Source: Symsagittifera roscoffensis
Lineage: Eukaryota; Xenacoelomorpha; Acoela; Convolutidae
DNA length: 64,000 nucleotides
Direction: 5' to 3'
Assembly (NCBI RefSeq): GCF_963678635.1
Contig: NC_087063.1
Location: forward strand, 55,953,504-56,017,503
Position numbers and translations under genes: made by a program. Position 1 is the stretch's first letter, and each line of letters begins with the position of its first letter. Positions 32,072 to 42,931 of the stretch are shown one piece after another. The notes under the pieces were generated by a model. It had not been told where the DNA came from. It ran no database searches and worked only from the letters and a program-made list of their open reading frames with translations.

Positions 32072-32118
32072 AATCCCTGGGAAAGAGGCGTCCAATTCCC
32101 CCCCTAAATCCGCTTTTG
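32072..32118 (+). mobile_element. hAT-like element copy 1, 3' part
   Basis: Starts with the duplicated AATC, continues CCTGGGAAAGAGGCGTCC as in the uninterrupted copy at about 52998, and ends CTAAATCCGCTTTTG, the degenerate inverted terminus, followed by the 8-bp duplication. Confidence 0.7.
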
Positions 32119-32356
32119 TTTATAGTGATTCAAGAGAGCTCAGAATATCAGAAATCAATTAGCTCAAGTTCAAAAAAGTGGTCCGTTGACATTTTTTTTT
32201 AAATCTGCCCTTCCCCGAAGATTTTTAATTACTTGAATTTACAATTAAATACAAAACAACGGGTGGGTCCCTTACCGCCCCTCTCTCGCCGAACCTCTGA
32301 TTGTGTACTATATCATCTTATATAAGTTCTCATTGGTGTTTCATGTAGATTTGCAG
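32119..32356. other. Intron sequence before the TM3 exon
   Basis: No gene. The last 20 bases (…ATGTAGATTTGCAG) supply a good acceptor for the exon at 32357. Confidence 0.5.
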
Positions 32357-32483
32357 TCATGTGTGGCGTACATCTCTCAGATATCATGCAAACTATCTCT
32401 TTACCTGATCTTCATTGTCATGATCATGCCTGACTGGATGATGGTGTTGGTTGCTATTGATCGCGTTCTCGCCATCGAGAAAG
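32357..32483 (+). CDS. GPCR exon with TM3 and the DRY-like motif
   Basis: Acceptor TTTGCAG ends at 32356. The 127-base exon reads SCVAYISQISCKLSLYLIF, then MIMPDWMMVLVAIDRVLAIE. The second Cys lies exactly 24 residues before the Asp of IDRVLA, the spacing of C3.25 to D3.49 in class A receptors, so this is TM3 with D-R-V in place of D-R-Y. Donor GAAAG|GTCTTG at 32483/32484 leaves one base (phase 1). It is the most diagnostic exon of the gene. Confidence 0.85.
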
Positions 32484-32824
32484 GTCTTGTTTCCCTCTTT
32501 TTCAAACACTCATCCATTTTGAATAACTAGCTGCATTTTACTATTTTTTCCCGCAATTAACTGCAATTAACTCAAAAGTTAGATCTCTGAGTACCACATA
32601 TTTAATTCTACTGCCAAACCACCACTTTCAACATATCTTCTTAGAAAAATGTTTGTAAGCGAGCTACGTCTGTGATGATATTAATTCTCTTCAGTTCAAA
32701 ATGAAAAAAATTTTTCAGAGTCAGAGAGATTTTAATATTGCCAGATTGGCTAAATTAAAACTCCATACTTCTCAAATTTTAAACTTTAAATGCGAGGGAA
32801 ACAAAAAGCACTTTGATGATACAG

Positions 32825-32990
32825 GAGTCTGGTACAGCATTAACTGCACAACCAAGTCTGCCTGGGTCCCAATACTGCTGAGTCTATTGGCTCTGGTCAT
32901 ATTGGGACTGCCCAGATTTGCTGTGGGGGAGCTGTTCATGTCATCGGATGGTCCCGACTGTCGAGAGGCTGACTCTTTTTTGGATCAAAC
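32825..32990 (+). CDS. GPCR exon with TM4 and second extracellular loop
   Basis: Acceptor GATACAG ends at 32824. The first two bases complete the phase-1 codon from the TM3 exon and give a short second intracellular loop (VWYSINCTTK). TM4 follows (SAWVPILLSLLALVILGLP, with a Pro near 4.60) and then a loop with one Cys (SSDGPDCREAD), the expected partner of the TM3 Cys. Donor AAAC|GTAATG at 32990/32991 leaves phase 2, which does not match the phase-0 TM5 exon. A small exon or an indel must lie between. Confidence 0.75.
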
Positions 32991-33618
32991 GTAATGACAA
33001 AACGTTTTAGCAATTAAAATATGATTGATCACACGATGGGGCGCCTCTAGAAATTTTGTAAAACTTGGATTGACCAAACGTTTTTTCCGTTTTTTTTATC
33101 TCAGAACATTAAGACAGCATTGATAAAAAATGTTTCAGGTTTTGTCTGCCAGTGTTTTAAGACATCACCAAAGGAAAAAGCTTTGGTTGTCGAGTGATCA
33201 AACTCTTTACGAGGGAACATCCACACAAAGCCCCCTCAAATCCATTGGAGTTCAAAGTATATCTAATTTTTCCAGTCGGTCGAAACAGACCTCATATATT
33301 CAGAGACCGATTTTTTTTCTTCAAATTTATCTTTTTAAAATTAAAAAAGGATACGATATAAAAAAAGAAATCCGGCGTAATGTGGAAGTACGAATGAAAA
33401 CGAAAAAATTCAATTCAGCGTTGAAACTTATGACGACTAATATTCATGAACGACGCTTCAAAACATTTAACAAACAATTATCAGAAAAAATCGTAAATAG
33501 GAACGTTTTAAAAATTGCTCAAAATTGCACAGTATTAAGAAATTTATGAAATTTAGAGACGGAATAAAAAAAGCACGTTTCTGGATTAGAAATAATAGTT
33601 ATTTGAAAACAAGGATAG
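32991..33618. other. Intron sequence; a 139-codon open frame not supported as exon
   Basis: Open at 33130-33549 after a TTTCAG, but the Lys/Arg-rich product shows no receptor features and no phase match. Confidence 0.4.
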
Positions 33619-33980
33619 CATGTTGCGGATTTAAGGGGGGGGGGGGCTATTTCATAGATTTGACCCCCTGCCGACCCAGAGGGTCCGCCCTTTTTACTAT
33701 CATGAGATCTCCATGTTTGTCGACGGACCCTGAAACTTTTTTAAAGTCGCCTTGGGCGCCAATGTATATTAAATTTGAGGGGGCGGGCGCAAAAAAAAAA
33801 CGCATTTTTGGCCTGCTTTATACAAAATTTTGCTGGGCGAAGAAATTTCGGCCGAAAGAAGGTCTTTTGAGTGTTTTGCGACAGAAAATCATTTTGGTCG
33901 ATCTAAAAAATACTCGACAAATTTTCGAAAAATTTTTGAAAATCCGCTCTCTCCTTGAGAAACTCCTAGTTCCGCCCCTG
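33619..33980 (-). mobile_element. hAT-like non-autonomous element, copy 2 (inverted)
   Basis: Starts TTGCGGATTTAAGGGGG (complement of the family 3' end) and ends CTAGTTCCGCCCCTG (complement of the 5' end CAGGGGCGG). It contains the shared interior features: a GGGTCGG-type patch and a G-rich GCGCAAAA segment. About 360 bp, non-coding. No clear 8-bp duplication. Confidence 0.65.
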
Positions 33981-34616
33981 CAAGTAGCACAGAATAGCCC
34001 GACCATCTCCATAAAAAAAATTAAAAAAAGAATATATTTTTATACATTTTTTCAAATTAATAGCGTTTTTAGTGAGTACTATAACTAGCAAAATAGGCAG
34101 ATAGACAAAATAAGTCTTCATAATAAATAACAAAATAAACGTGAACCTTTTTTTAATTTAAAAGTTTTCTCTAATCTTTTGCACATTTTAAGTAAACGTT
34201 TTTGGCCGATTAAGTGCTGAATGAAACATCAAAAACTAGTTTTCTTTATAGTAAAATCAAATTCAAAAAGTATAAGAAAAAATTCTAAATATAAATACTA
34301 AATTTGTTTCAAGTAGTGCAATAATCCAACAATACAGAAAACTTATCAATGAAGGAGCACCTACTTGAGCAAGCGCATAAAGTAATTCAACCTGTTGAAG
34401 CACCGCTGAGAATTTTCTTCTAAGTACTATCTCATATGGACCTGATTGTTTAATCTAAGTAAAGTTTTTCCAGAAAAAAAGACGATAGATTAAAAAGAAT
34501 GAAATTTCGAAATCTTACAGTTCACTTATCTTGCATCTAATTAAAATATTATTTGAGAAAATTATACGAGCGTAGAAAAGTAGCGAAAAAAAGACAATTT
34601 TCAGACTTGACGAAAA
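33981..34616. other. AT-rich intron sequence, nothing recognised
   Basis: No ORF or repeat that I can place. Confidence 0.4.
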
Positions 34617-35106
34617 TGCGCGCTCAATCTCGCTAAGTTGGTAAAAACTATGAAGTCGATGGCTTCAATTGTTAAGAGTATTTATCGACAAAACTCTCGG
34701 AAACTCAATAATTCATCAAAGTTTCGGTCAAGGCTAACATCATATAATTTCAATAAACTGCACCGATTATCAACTATTTCGGCGCAAGTTAGTCACAAAA
34801 ACCGGTAATGTTCTTCAGACAAATTGCTGTTTTTGGCGGTCAGCCTTAATCAAGGCTGAACCGAATTGGACAAAAAAACAGTAAAAAACGGTCAATTTGG
34901 GCTATAGTCCCTCGGGTCTACATGTTTTAAGATCTGCGTATGGAGGGATCTGAACCCCCGCCAACTGGCAAGTCTGTATATAGTACATTTGGAATAGGCC
35001 GGTCGGCCAACTGTGCTTATGTGCATTTACATTTTGGTCCGATCATATTCAACCTTGTGTTTGGTTTACATGCATTTATACTCTCGTTTACACTTGCATT
35101 ACAACA
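34617..35106 (-). repeat. 3' LTR of the BEL/Pao element
   Basis: Matches 41634-42612 through shared blocks such as AAGTTGGTAAAAACTAT, CACCGATTAT, ACCGGTAATGT, TCTACATGTTTTAAG, GGCCAACTGTGCTT and ATTTTGGTCCGATCATATTC. In element orientation it starts TGTTGTAATGC at 35106, next to a polypurine tract (complement of CATCCTCCCCC, 35105-35115). Confidence 0.75.
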
Positions 35107-35473
35107 TCCTCCCCCATGAAGAAGGAAGAACAGGAGCGAGCTCTACGGTCGGCTGAGTGTTTTCACGGGTTGCGGTCTGAACAAGGGCTGATCGTGTGCA
35201 ACCGTCCTGTCCATAATGTAGCTTAATGATTCGGGCGAGAGTGTAGTACCCCCGCGGACTATCGGGCTCAATCACCCATATCAGATCCCGTTCTAATTGT
35301 GAAGTCAGACTGCGTGTGCCACTTGACACGCTTATTGAGTGAGGGAACATATTCGCGAAGCCAACGAGACCAAATAGCGTTAGCATACGACTGCGCTCGC
35401 ACAACCTTTTTTTGTGGTCGAAGTCCTCCCCATGTAAAAACCACGTAAAGCCTGTGGCATGTTTTCCAAACAA
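35099..35473 (-). pseudogene. pol: BEL/Pao integrase C-terminal domain
   Basis: 124 codons. The pattern SQLERDLIWVIEPDSPRGYY-TLARI, followed by HYGQDGCTRSALVQT, matches the domain that ends Pao integrases (…W.VI…PRG.W.LGR…G.DG..RSA.V). The preceding NHFLFGK (about 35470) is also typical. Ends at TAA/TGA beside the polypurine tract. Confidence 0.7.
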
Positions 35474-35527
35474 AAAATGGTTTGGGGTTAACGCTTCTAA
35501 CTCAGGTGAATTAGCACTAATGGTGGG

Positions 35528-36118
35528 TTAAATTTCTAAGCAAACCTTTGTGTGCAAAAACGGTCGGAGCCATGCCATCCAACTCTTGATGCAGGCGAGT
35601 AATTGTTTTTCCGCACCAACGAAAACCGTGCCGTTATCCGACCAGATGGTGCTTGGTGTACCACTACACGCAAAGAACCGTTCAATGCCAATGACACAAG
35701 AACTAGTGTCCAGAGATGGTACAATCTCAAGGTGTACAGCCCGGGTGGTGAGGCAAGTGAAAAGAAATCCCCATCTTTTTTGAGTGCTTTTGCAAACCGG
35801 ATTGTAAAGCGGACCAAAATAATCCACATCCATATGGTTAAAGTGTGGTTCCTTATATCCGTGATGTTTGATAGGTAAATCGGATATAATTGGCTGGATC
35901 GTGTTTGCTTTGAATTTACGGCATGTTACACATTGGTTTTTGATAGACCGAAGTAGCCGACGCATCCCCAGTATTGCATATTTCTTATTGAAAAGGGAGC
36001 GCATGTAATCTAATTCTTGATGAAAATGCTTATAGTGGAGGCTGCGGGCCAACAATCGAACTAGGGTATGTCGGGCTTTGAGTATTATTGGGTGCTTAGT
36101 ATCAAATTCGGTATTCAC
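35528..36118 (-). pseudogene. pol: BEL/Pao integrase zinc finger and catalytic core
   Basis: 196 codons. HPIILKARHTLVRLLARSLH and HYKHFHQE give the His pair, CVTCRKFKA the Cys pair. MDVDYFGPLYNPV has the first catalytic Asp and IWSDNGTVFVGAEKQL the second. The Glu region is out of frame or lost near 35530. The element is read on the minus strand. Confidence 0.8.
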
Positions 36119-36447
36119 TAGGCGAACGATCCGTCTGGTGGAACGAATGATACCAGCGGGGCCGATAAATTGAGAGTATATGGCAAATTACCTACTTTTA
36201 AAATAGGTTTGCCATTGGTGAGTGTTTTCATCTCGACTGTGAAAGATTCCATCAGAGCAAGATGAATTAGATTGTTTTCTGCAATATCAATTTCAGTGGG
36301 GTCGGTGATCCGTAAGTCCTTACCGCGAAAATGTTTATGTGAAGGCAGCATCCTCAACATGAGGGCGACAACTCTTTTATATCTCGTAAAGAAACTAAAC
36401 CTGTTCCCAATTGAACCCGTGTTCGGGATATTTGTTGGATGTGACAT
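36118..36447 (-). pseudogene. pol: BEL/Pao linker between RNase H and integrase
   Basis: 109 codons with RYKRVVALMLRMLPSHK and the EIDIAENNLIHLALMESF stretch, typical of the helical linker in Pao polyproteins where residues such as A.N.L…Q…F recur. Frame-joined poorly to both neighbours. Confidence 0.6.
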
Positions 36448-36555
36448 CGGATAGGAAGGATGATGATGTCAGCAAGCAATTATCAACATCACAAAAAGTA
36501 CCCTTCAAACGAATTTCATCGGGTATAAACGGCCAATGAGTAGTCCTAAGTATGC

Positions 36556-36927
36556 TCAGATGAATAACCCAGCTATTATCCTTGTGGACTTCCGAAGAAA
36601 TCCCCGCGTTCCGGTATCAGCTGGATTATTGCCGCTCAGAACATGGTGCCACTCATCAATAGTGGTCGATTCGAAGATTTTGCCGATACGGTGAGCGAAG
36701 AATATAGTTAATTTGTTACTGGAGTTTAGCCAATGCAAAACTGTAGTAATATCTGACAACATGTAGACATGATTAATGCTGACAGTAAGGGCTGTCAGTA
36801 TATCATCTTTCAGTCGTGTGGCGAGCAGAGCAGCTTGAAGCTCTAGCTTCGGTAGAGATAGCGCTTTCATGGGTGCAACGCAAGCTTTACCAAAGATGGA
36901 AGACATTTGAGTTTTGTGCGGAATCAC
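36556..36927 (-). pseudogene. pol: BEL/Pao RNase H
   Basis: 123 codons. ALSLPKLELQAALLATRLKD (Glu region), YMLSDITTVLHWLNSS (Asp region), FFAHRIGKIFESTTIDEW and GNNPADTGTRGF are the Pao RNase H signatures. The usual SDS/SDA before TTVL reads SDI. Confidence 0.75.
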
Positions 36928-36930
36928 GGC

Positions 36931-37338
36931 TTATTGTAATTGCATGGGTAACGTTCTCGAACGATTACAAGTAATCTTTATGTAATAACTTCCGTTCACG
37001 ACTGATGCGGTCTCAGGGTATCTGGACATTTTATCAGTTGCTGTTTTTCGCAACGCCCGCGCAAATTGGCGCATGTAGGCGAATCCCGTGCGCCGAATAT
37101 AGGGCGAGTGTAGTGGTGAACTAACAGCTCGGAAGTGGTCTCCTCCCGCCACAAAGAACGGAGCGAATTTTGACCGCTGGCGAGGACTCCTGCTTGGAGG
37201 AACATACCCTATATATCCGCGGAGACGGCGTACTTTGTTGACGGACTCTCCAAAAATTAAATATTGGAGTAGGTCTGCTGGACCCACCGATAAGGACTTA
37301 TTTAAGTGAAACTTAGAAGTGAAGCTTAGAAGCCCCAT
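36931..37338 (-). pseudogene. pol: BEL/Pao reverse transcriptase remnant, catalytic box missing
   Basis: One frame begins with VGPADLLQYLIFGESVNK (the GPDLL start of the Pao fingers). A second, 37205-36996, continues MFLQAGVLASGQNSLRSLW and IFGARDSPTCAN (the F-G-A-x-x-S-P block of the palm). Where the YVDD box should follow, the sequence reads VVNGSYYIKITCNR and then jumps within about 20 codons to the RNase H start. This implies a deletion of the YVDD-thumb region near 36930-36990. Confidence 0.65.
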
Positions 37339-37988
37339 TAAGGACTCGGCGCACCTTACCCAGCTTGTTTGGATCTACGACGGGATGGTGCGGAAGCTAC
37401 CACTCGCGATCGGAACGCTTACGTAGATCATTCGGTTCGACAGTAATGACATAGCGTTTCCTAATGTCCGTTCTAATTGTGTCTGCATATCTTTCGCGCA
37501 GTTCAGGGTCCTTACTTAACCTTCTCTCCAATTTTTTAAACGAGTAATAATTTTTTTAGAGACTGACATAGTATCAATCCAAAGCATAGGCACAAGGTAT
37601 CTTTCGCCATTGTGAACGGTTTCAGAGTTAAGGATATACAAAGCTTGTTTATCTGCGGCGGAACGGGCATCGACTTGTTTGAAAGCTCCATAAGATCCCA
37701 ACTCGTACTAGGAGTTTATCTGCTCAGTCGAAGAGGAATCTTCAACAACACACTTGAAACACGAAGAAGTAGAACCAACGGACGGCGGCAACGGACCAAT
37801 TATGACCCAACCTATCGGTAGGCGAACAGTACACGGTGAGAAATTATCATCTCCAAATATGAACTCAATGGGTCCAAGGGCGTGGTAGTAGTCTTGTCCT
37901 ATAACAACTTCAACGTCCTCATTAGTATATTGAGTGGTTTTGGTAGGTGCTAATTGTGTTTATTTATTCTGCAAATCAGCAACATTGA

Positions 37989-38273
37989 TTAATTCGAAAC
38001 CAATCCGAATATTGTCTTTGACATATGCACACAAAAAGAATACGAAATCACTATTATTCTGCTTGGAGGAAACTGTAAACTTGACCCTCTGAGTCTCAAC
38101 AACAGCAGTTGAATTGAAACCATTAATTGAGAAATTAACGGGCCACCTACTAAGCCGAGATTATTGACGAGTGACGAAGACACCAAAGAGTGAGTTGATG
38201 CACTATCACAAAGAACGAACGTCACGAGACTGGTTACATCCGAGGACTTACCAATTGTTGCAATTGGCAACAA
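37989..38273 (-). pseudogene. pol: BEL/Pao aspartic protease
   Basis: 94 codons. FVLCDSASTHSLVSSSLVNNL is the Pao-type active-site region (landmark split here: FVLCDSASTHS then LVSSSLVNNLGLVGGP), preceded by MLPIATIGKS. The D-S-A-S variant replaces the commoner D-S/T-G-S, as in some Pao proteases. Confidence 0.65.
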
Positions 38274-38527
38274 CCCTGTAGACGATTCAATGTCATGTAC
38301 ATCACTAACAGCGGCGTGGGTGGGAGTGCTTGTATTCTCCTTGGACTTGTTTGTTCCAGCCTTATTTTTTCGAGCATTATCGAGGCAAGCGAAGCAAAGC
38401 TTCTGTTCAGCTACGTATTTTGTTCACTGAGTAGCATTCTTTTCTTGAAAAAAGGACAGATCCACCATGCATGACTACCTTTACAAAAACGCATTGGGAA
38501 ACTTAAACTGATCCTGTCCTTTACTAG

Positions 38528-38990
38528 TTACCTTGCTATTGGCTGCAAAAACTTTGGTTGTTTTTGGCTCAACTGTTCCAGGTTTTTTGCCTGAGACTTA
38601 AATACACGTAATCTCTCATGCCCCTCGGCCTTTTCTTTCAACCAGTTCCTAGAATTTAAGAGTGTTGGGCGCTGCCAATTATGCCTGACAGTATGCATTG
38701 ACCAAGCTTCCTTGAGGTTAGGCGGAAGTTTACTAACAGCTTGGCTTAACAGTTTCACACTATTTAGATCATATTTAAATGACAATGATTTGAAAACTGC
38801 TACGAGGTCAGATTTTGCAGAGGAGAAACTAATGACATTTTCCGAATTGTGCATCTTAAGTGGAAGAAAAGTTTTGAGCTTATCAAGATGCGCACCAACA
38901 ATAGCGTGTTGTTGCCCAAATTTCCGTTGCAACTCTAGCAGTGCATCCTTGTACACGACGCCGCGGTTGCGGTTTTTGCTTTGCCTGTGA
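38528..38990 (-). pseudogene. gag: BEL/Pao gag body
   Basis: ALLELQRKFGQQHAIVGAHL, then LDKLKTFLPLKMHNSENV, match the Pao gag domain in which A…L…FG…I…A.L..L recurs. About 140 codons. It is followed downstream by KAEGHERLRVFKSQAK and by a putative Cys-rich region that is out of frame. Confidence 0.7.
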
Positions 38991-40117
38991 CGAGTGTTTT
39001 TAAGTACTGATGTTGTCAGTTTCGTAACATCAGTGAGAACAGCGGAACCAACGGTGGAATTAAACTGACCAAAAAATTCGTGCCAATTTAACGGGTTGCC
39101 ATCAAACTGGGCTAACTTTCATTCAGGAAGATGGTCTTTGCGGCTATGCATTATTAATTCAGCTAAATCACAAGCGGAGGGAGGTCAATCCGATGAACAA
39201 CCTTGATTCGGATTAACAGAAGACGGTACGTAGTCTTCGTTGACTGGCTGATAACCAGTATTACTATTATTGAGAAAACGCGGAAATTGCTGAGAATGAA
39301 CTGGCGGAGTATTAAAATATGCAGTCCCACCACTAGTAAACGGAGCGGCGGTGTTACGCGGTGGGACAACAGTTGTCACATTAGAAAATAAAGTTTCCAG
39401 CATCACGAAACTGAACAGGCGTGACTATTGGAGTTGTAGCGACAATTGTCAAAAGTTTGCATCACTTGTATGGTAATCGTTGTTATGAGGTGACACAGTA
39501 TGCGGTACAAAGGGAACACTACGTTGCATCTGGACTGGCGCCGCATGGCAATGAGGTGCCGAAAGAAAAACCGGATGTGGGTTTACTCCAAAGGATGAGA
39601 AGTCAGCACCAGCGAAAGCTGGTGACAAAGAAACAAAACCAGTAGCGCATTGTGCCGGTAACATTAGGACAGGCAATGATTCGGGTTGCCAGATGGCAAA
39701 ACTACCATTAGTTATGTTTGAACTCATGGTCTGTAAGGAACAGAAGGTGGTGGTGGTAACATGTGTGCACTAGCATGGATAATGTTAACTGGGATCGAAG
39801 CAGATGGAACAGAAGCTTGCAATGGCAAAAGGCTTGCACTACCAAACTGAGGCATTTGCCACTGTCCATGACTATGGATTCCAGGTTCACTCAATGCTGT
39901 GAGCTCATGGTTATGACTATTACTCGTGTTAATTGCATGAACAAGGTTGGCGGAATTCGTCGGTTCTGACGAAACTGTTCAGTAGTGGAGGCCAGCAAAC
40001 CTAGCGCACGAGCACTCTCAGAAGGTGTATGTGAGCTAACAGAGTCTACCCAAGCAATAGTTTGACCTATTGCAATTTTTGAAATGAGCTGACTTACTCT
40101 CGTCCAATCACTTTTCG

Positions 40118-40315
40118 CTACCTTCTCGCTAAAGTCCGACGAATTATTATCAATTTCAAAGCCGCTTTCATTTCCATTTCAAATTGTTGCTTTTTATGAA
40201 GTTCAGCCAATTGCTCTAGTTTCAGCTGACTTTGTTCAAACTTAAGCTCTTCAAGCCTTATAGATACTTGATACTGTCTTTCCAGCTTCTGTTGCTGCCT
40301 GGTTTTGTAAAACAA
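40118..40315 (-). pseudogene. gag: BEL/Pao gag N-terminal coiled coil
   Basis: 65 codons of Gln/Glu/Leu heptads (QQQKLERQYQVSIRLEELKF, then EQSQLKLEQLAELHKKQQ). Such a helix is usual near the N-terminus of Pao gag. An upstream open stretch to 40488 may belong to it. Confidence 0.55.
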
Positions 40316-40479
40316 TTATCTTTGCCGCGCTTCTGGGACAGAGCGGAAAACTTCTGAAGCGCTTGATTCAAGGAACTAGCTCCTAGAATGAATACCATAC
40401 ACTCAAGGGACCTATGCCACAGATACGTTCGCTGAAGTACCAATGGGGTTGGCAAATTAAGTAGGTCGGTTGAACTCCA

Positions 40480-40766
40480 ACAACACACAGGGAGTAAACC
40501 TGATGATAAAAGAACTCAACTTAACCCATTTAATATCACCGTACCTGACCACCTAACATTACTGCCACGCAACGAAGTCAATAATCGGTTGGACAAAAAC
40601 GGCTTTGATACACTTGAAACGATTTGGCTTTCAGTTTCACCGAAGGTGGGTGGGCGATCAGGCAAATTGGTCAAGTTCCAACAACACACACGGAAGAAAC
40701 CTGAGGTTGAAAAAACTCAACTTGTTTTGCCTAATATTTTGCTACAGGACCACTTAACATAAGGTT
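40480..40766 (-). repeat. Two degenerate tandem copies in the BEL/Pao leader
   Basis: Blocks CCAACAACACACAGGGAG…AACCTGA…GAACTCAACTT (40480-40565) and CCAACAACACACACGGAAG…AACCTGAG…AACTCAACTT (40678-40762) repeat at about 195-bp spacing, each followed by GACCACYTAACAT. Function unknown. Confidence 0.5.
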
Positions 40767-41633
40767 GGTGTCATCTTACAGCACTGTTTCGCAGAATTCT
40801 GGGAATGTTTTGAGAATTTTTTAAACAATTTTTTTAAACGTTTTTCACAAAAATTTGAGGAAAATATGATCACCGGGTTCGAGTCATAAACCAATCTAAA
40901 AAACTAGTCCAGTACCTCTTGTCTATGTTCCAATTTCATAGATTAATACACCGTTCAATTATATCCAAAAATTTTGGAATCGAGATAAAGTTATCAAGCA
41001 GTTTTTTTAAGTACCAATTGTTAGATATTTCAGTTCAACGGAACTGTCCAAAAGTTTTGGGTAGTGAGAAAAATTACCGGGTGCTAGCTTGCGGGAAAAA
41101 TTTAAGCGTATAGTATATCGTATAAAATTTTATAGGACAAATAGAAAGTTTCAAAATTAGCCGGGTCTTACAGTTTATGTAGAATTAGGAAAATGGCGGC
41201 ACCGGTTTTGGGTCTACAAACAATCGGCCAGACGCAGAGAAGTTGTTCGATGATTGTTTTATATCTTCTACAAAACGTCTGTAGCCGGCCTGCGCTTGAC
41301 AACTGAATCGACACCAATCAGTTCTGTGGGTTACAGGCTGGCACGAAAATGAAATCATCGTGGAAGAAAGAATCGAACTATGAAGAATCGCTTTCTGTCG
41401 CTGCACTATTATCTGCGTTTTTCGAAAGAACGGCGCGAAATTCAGGTTATGGGAATAAAGATAAACGATCGGACCCTTGTGTTGCTGTGGGCACTGTGGG
41501 CACTGTCGGGCCGACCACTTGTCGGGAAACTGTCCGAGAAACTCTCGAAAGGGAATTATCAACGTGGTCCCTAGTCTTGAAAAGAAAAAAGTCGTGAAGA
41601 GAAAGACCTCGATATCCCTTCTGTCCCTAATTC

Positions 41634-42612
41634 TGTCCCAATCTCCGTAAGTTGGTAAAAACTATAAGGTCGAATGCTCGAATTATTCAGAGCATTCATC
41701 GGCAAAACTATCTGAAACTCAATATTTCATCAGAATTTCGTTGAAGCATAACATCATATAACATCAAAAAACTGCACCGATTATAAACTATTTCGAGGCA
41801 AGCTAGTCACAAGAACCGGTAATGTCCTTGATAACAAATGCTTTTTTAACACTCAACTAAAAAAAACAGTAAAAACGGTCTAATTGGGCTTTACCCGCAC
41901 CGAGCGCCCATGGATTTAATCGATTGTAATGGATTCCCGAGACAAGAATAATCGAATATAATCCATTACGGATGTAAAATTCAGACCACGAAATCGATTG
42001 TATAGCCATTATAATTGATTCATTTTGAACAAATATAATCCATTATAAACCATTGTAATCCATTATAATCGATTAGAATCCATTATTTTTGTCACTGAAA
42101 CCGATTATTGAATTACTATATGAATTACAAAAAGTTGAGACAAAAAATTTATAAATGTAACATTTTATGAAACATAACACGTAGCAACTACACTAAACAG
42201 GAAATGAGATAATTTTGAACAAAATTGTAAATTTCATGATTAACCCTCAAAAAAATCCATTATTATCGATTATAATCGATTATAATGGGTTTTATTGGGA
42301 TAAAAAAATAAGGATTATAGTCCATTTTTAATGGATTATAATCGATTACTTTGTCATTTTATAGATGCTGACCAAATTATGACAATACAATCGATTATGA
42401 TCCATGGGCGCTCGATGCGGGTAGCCTCTCGGTTCTACATGTTTTAAGGTCTGCGTATGGGGGGTTTTGAACTCGAAAATCTGAATATAGTACATTTGGA
42501 ATACGACAGTCGGCCAACTGTGCTTGTTTGTAGTTACATTTTGGTCCGATCATATTCAAGCTTGTGTTTGGCGTATATGCATTAATACTCTCGTTTACAT
42601 TTACATTGAAAT
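41634..42612 (-). repeat. 5' LTR of the BEL/Pao element, carrying a nested insertion
   Basis: The halves 41634-41891 and 42424-42612 align with 34617-35106. The intervening 528 bp is a separate element (41894-42421). The outer end (TTACATTGAAATA) has diverged from the other copy. Confidence 0.7.
41894..42421. mobile_element. TA-flanked MITE (Tc1/mariner-like target) in the BEL/Pao LTR
   Basis: Inverted ends: left CCCGCACCGAGCGCCCATGG, right the complement of CCCGCATCGAGCGCCCATGG. Both are followed inward by AAT CGATTGTA, giving terminal repeats of about 36 bp. Flanked by TA on both sides (41892-41893, 42422-42423); the other LTR has an uninterrupted GGCTATAGTCC at this point. The interior is almost entirely repeated ATAATCGATTATAATCC-type motifs and non-coding. 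Confidence 0.8.
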
Positions 42613-42639
42613 AACGAGAATTACTCGGGCCCGTTACAC

Positions 42640-42870
42640 GCTCGAAATACGAGACTAAATCTCAAAAGTTTCAAATCAGTTTTTCTCAAGACTGGGACAA
42701 TTAATTAAAATTTTTTAGTTTCATTCGACCCACGACTAAAAAAGCTAGAATATGATATATCACTTAACTCATTCCGATCATTGTTTGTGGTACTTGGCGA
42801 GGAAAAAAATAAAGAACAAAACTAAAACACACCCGGATACAAAGCTCCTCCCCATTTTCACTGGTCGGAA
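42640..42870. repeat. Dispersed repeat, family R1 copy 1
   Basis: Shares ordered blocks with 63450-63700: TCAAAAGTTTCAAATC, CACGACTRAA, TTGTTTGTGGTAC, ACACACCCG, and CTCCTCCCCATTTTCA. Also shares CACGACT, GGCTTT and GATATCACTTAAC with 61810-61980. No coding content. Confidence 0.6.
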
Positions 42871-42931
42871 CAAAATGCACGCCACAAAAAAAAGAATAAA
42901 CTAAAAAGAGTCAATATAGGAAGAGGGAAAG

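Larger units (their letters stand above)
34617..42612 (-). mobile_element. BEL/Pao LTR element, minus strand, degraded
   Basis: About 8 kb including a nested 528-bp element. Two LTR copies of about 490 bp (34617-35106 and 41634-42612 with the insertion) bracket, in minus orientation, a gag coiled coil and Pao-type gag body, aspartic protease, a partial reverse transcriptase, RNase H, integrase with HHCC and the C-terminal domain of Pao integrases. Most parts are out of frame with each other, and the reverse transcriptase catalytic region is missing. It lies in the GPCR intron between TM4 and TM5, antisense to the gene. Confidence 0.85.

Noticed and set aside
33130-33549. Open frame after TTTCAG, candidate GPCR exon
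   Set aside because: With the phase left by the TM4 exon it meets a stop after six codons, and the product is Lys/Arg-rich without membrane character.
33525-34088. 187-codon plus-strand ORF
   Set aside because: It runs through the inverted hAT-like repeat copy and poly-A/G tracts; no protein-like composition.
34945-34970. Pol III B-box-like or tRNA T-arm-like sequence (complement GGGGGTTCAGATCCC) in the BEL/Pao LTR
   Set aside because: No A box or cloverleaf can be built around it, and the second LTR copy has lost the match.
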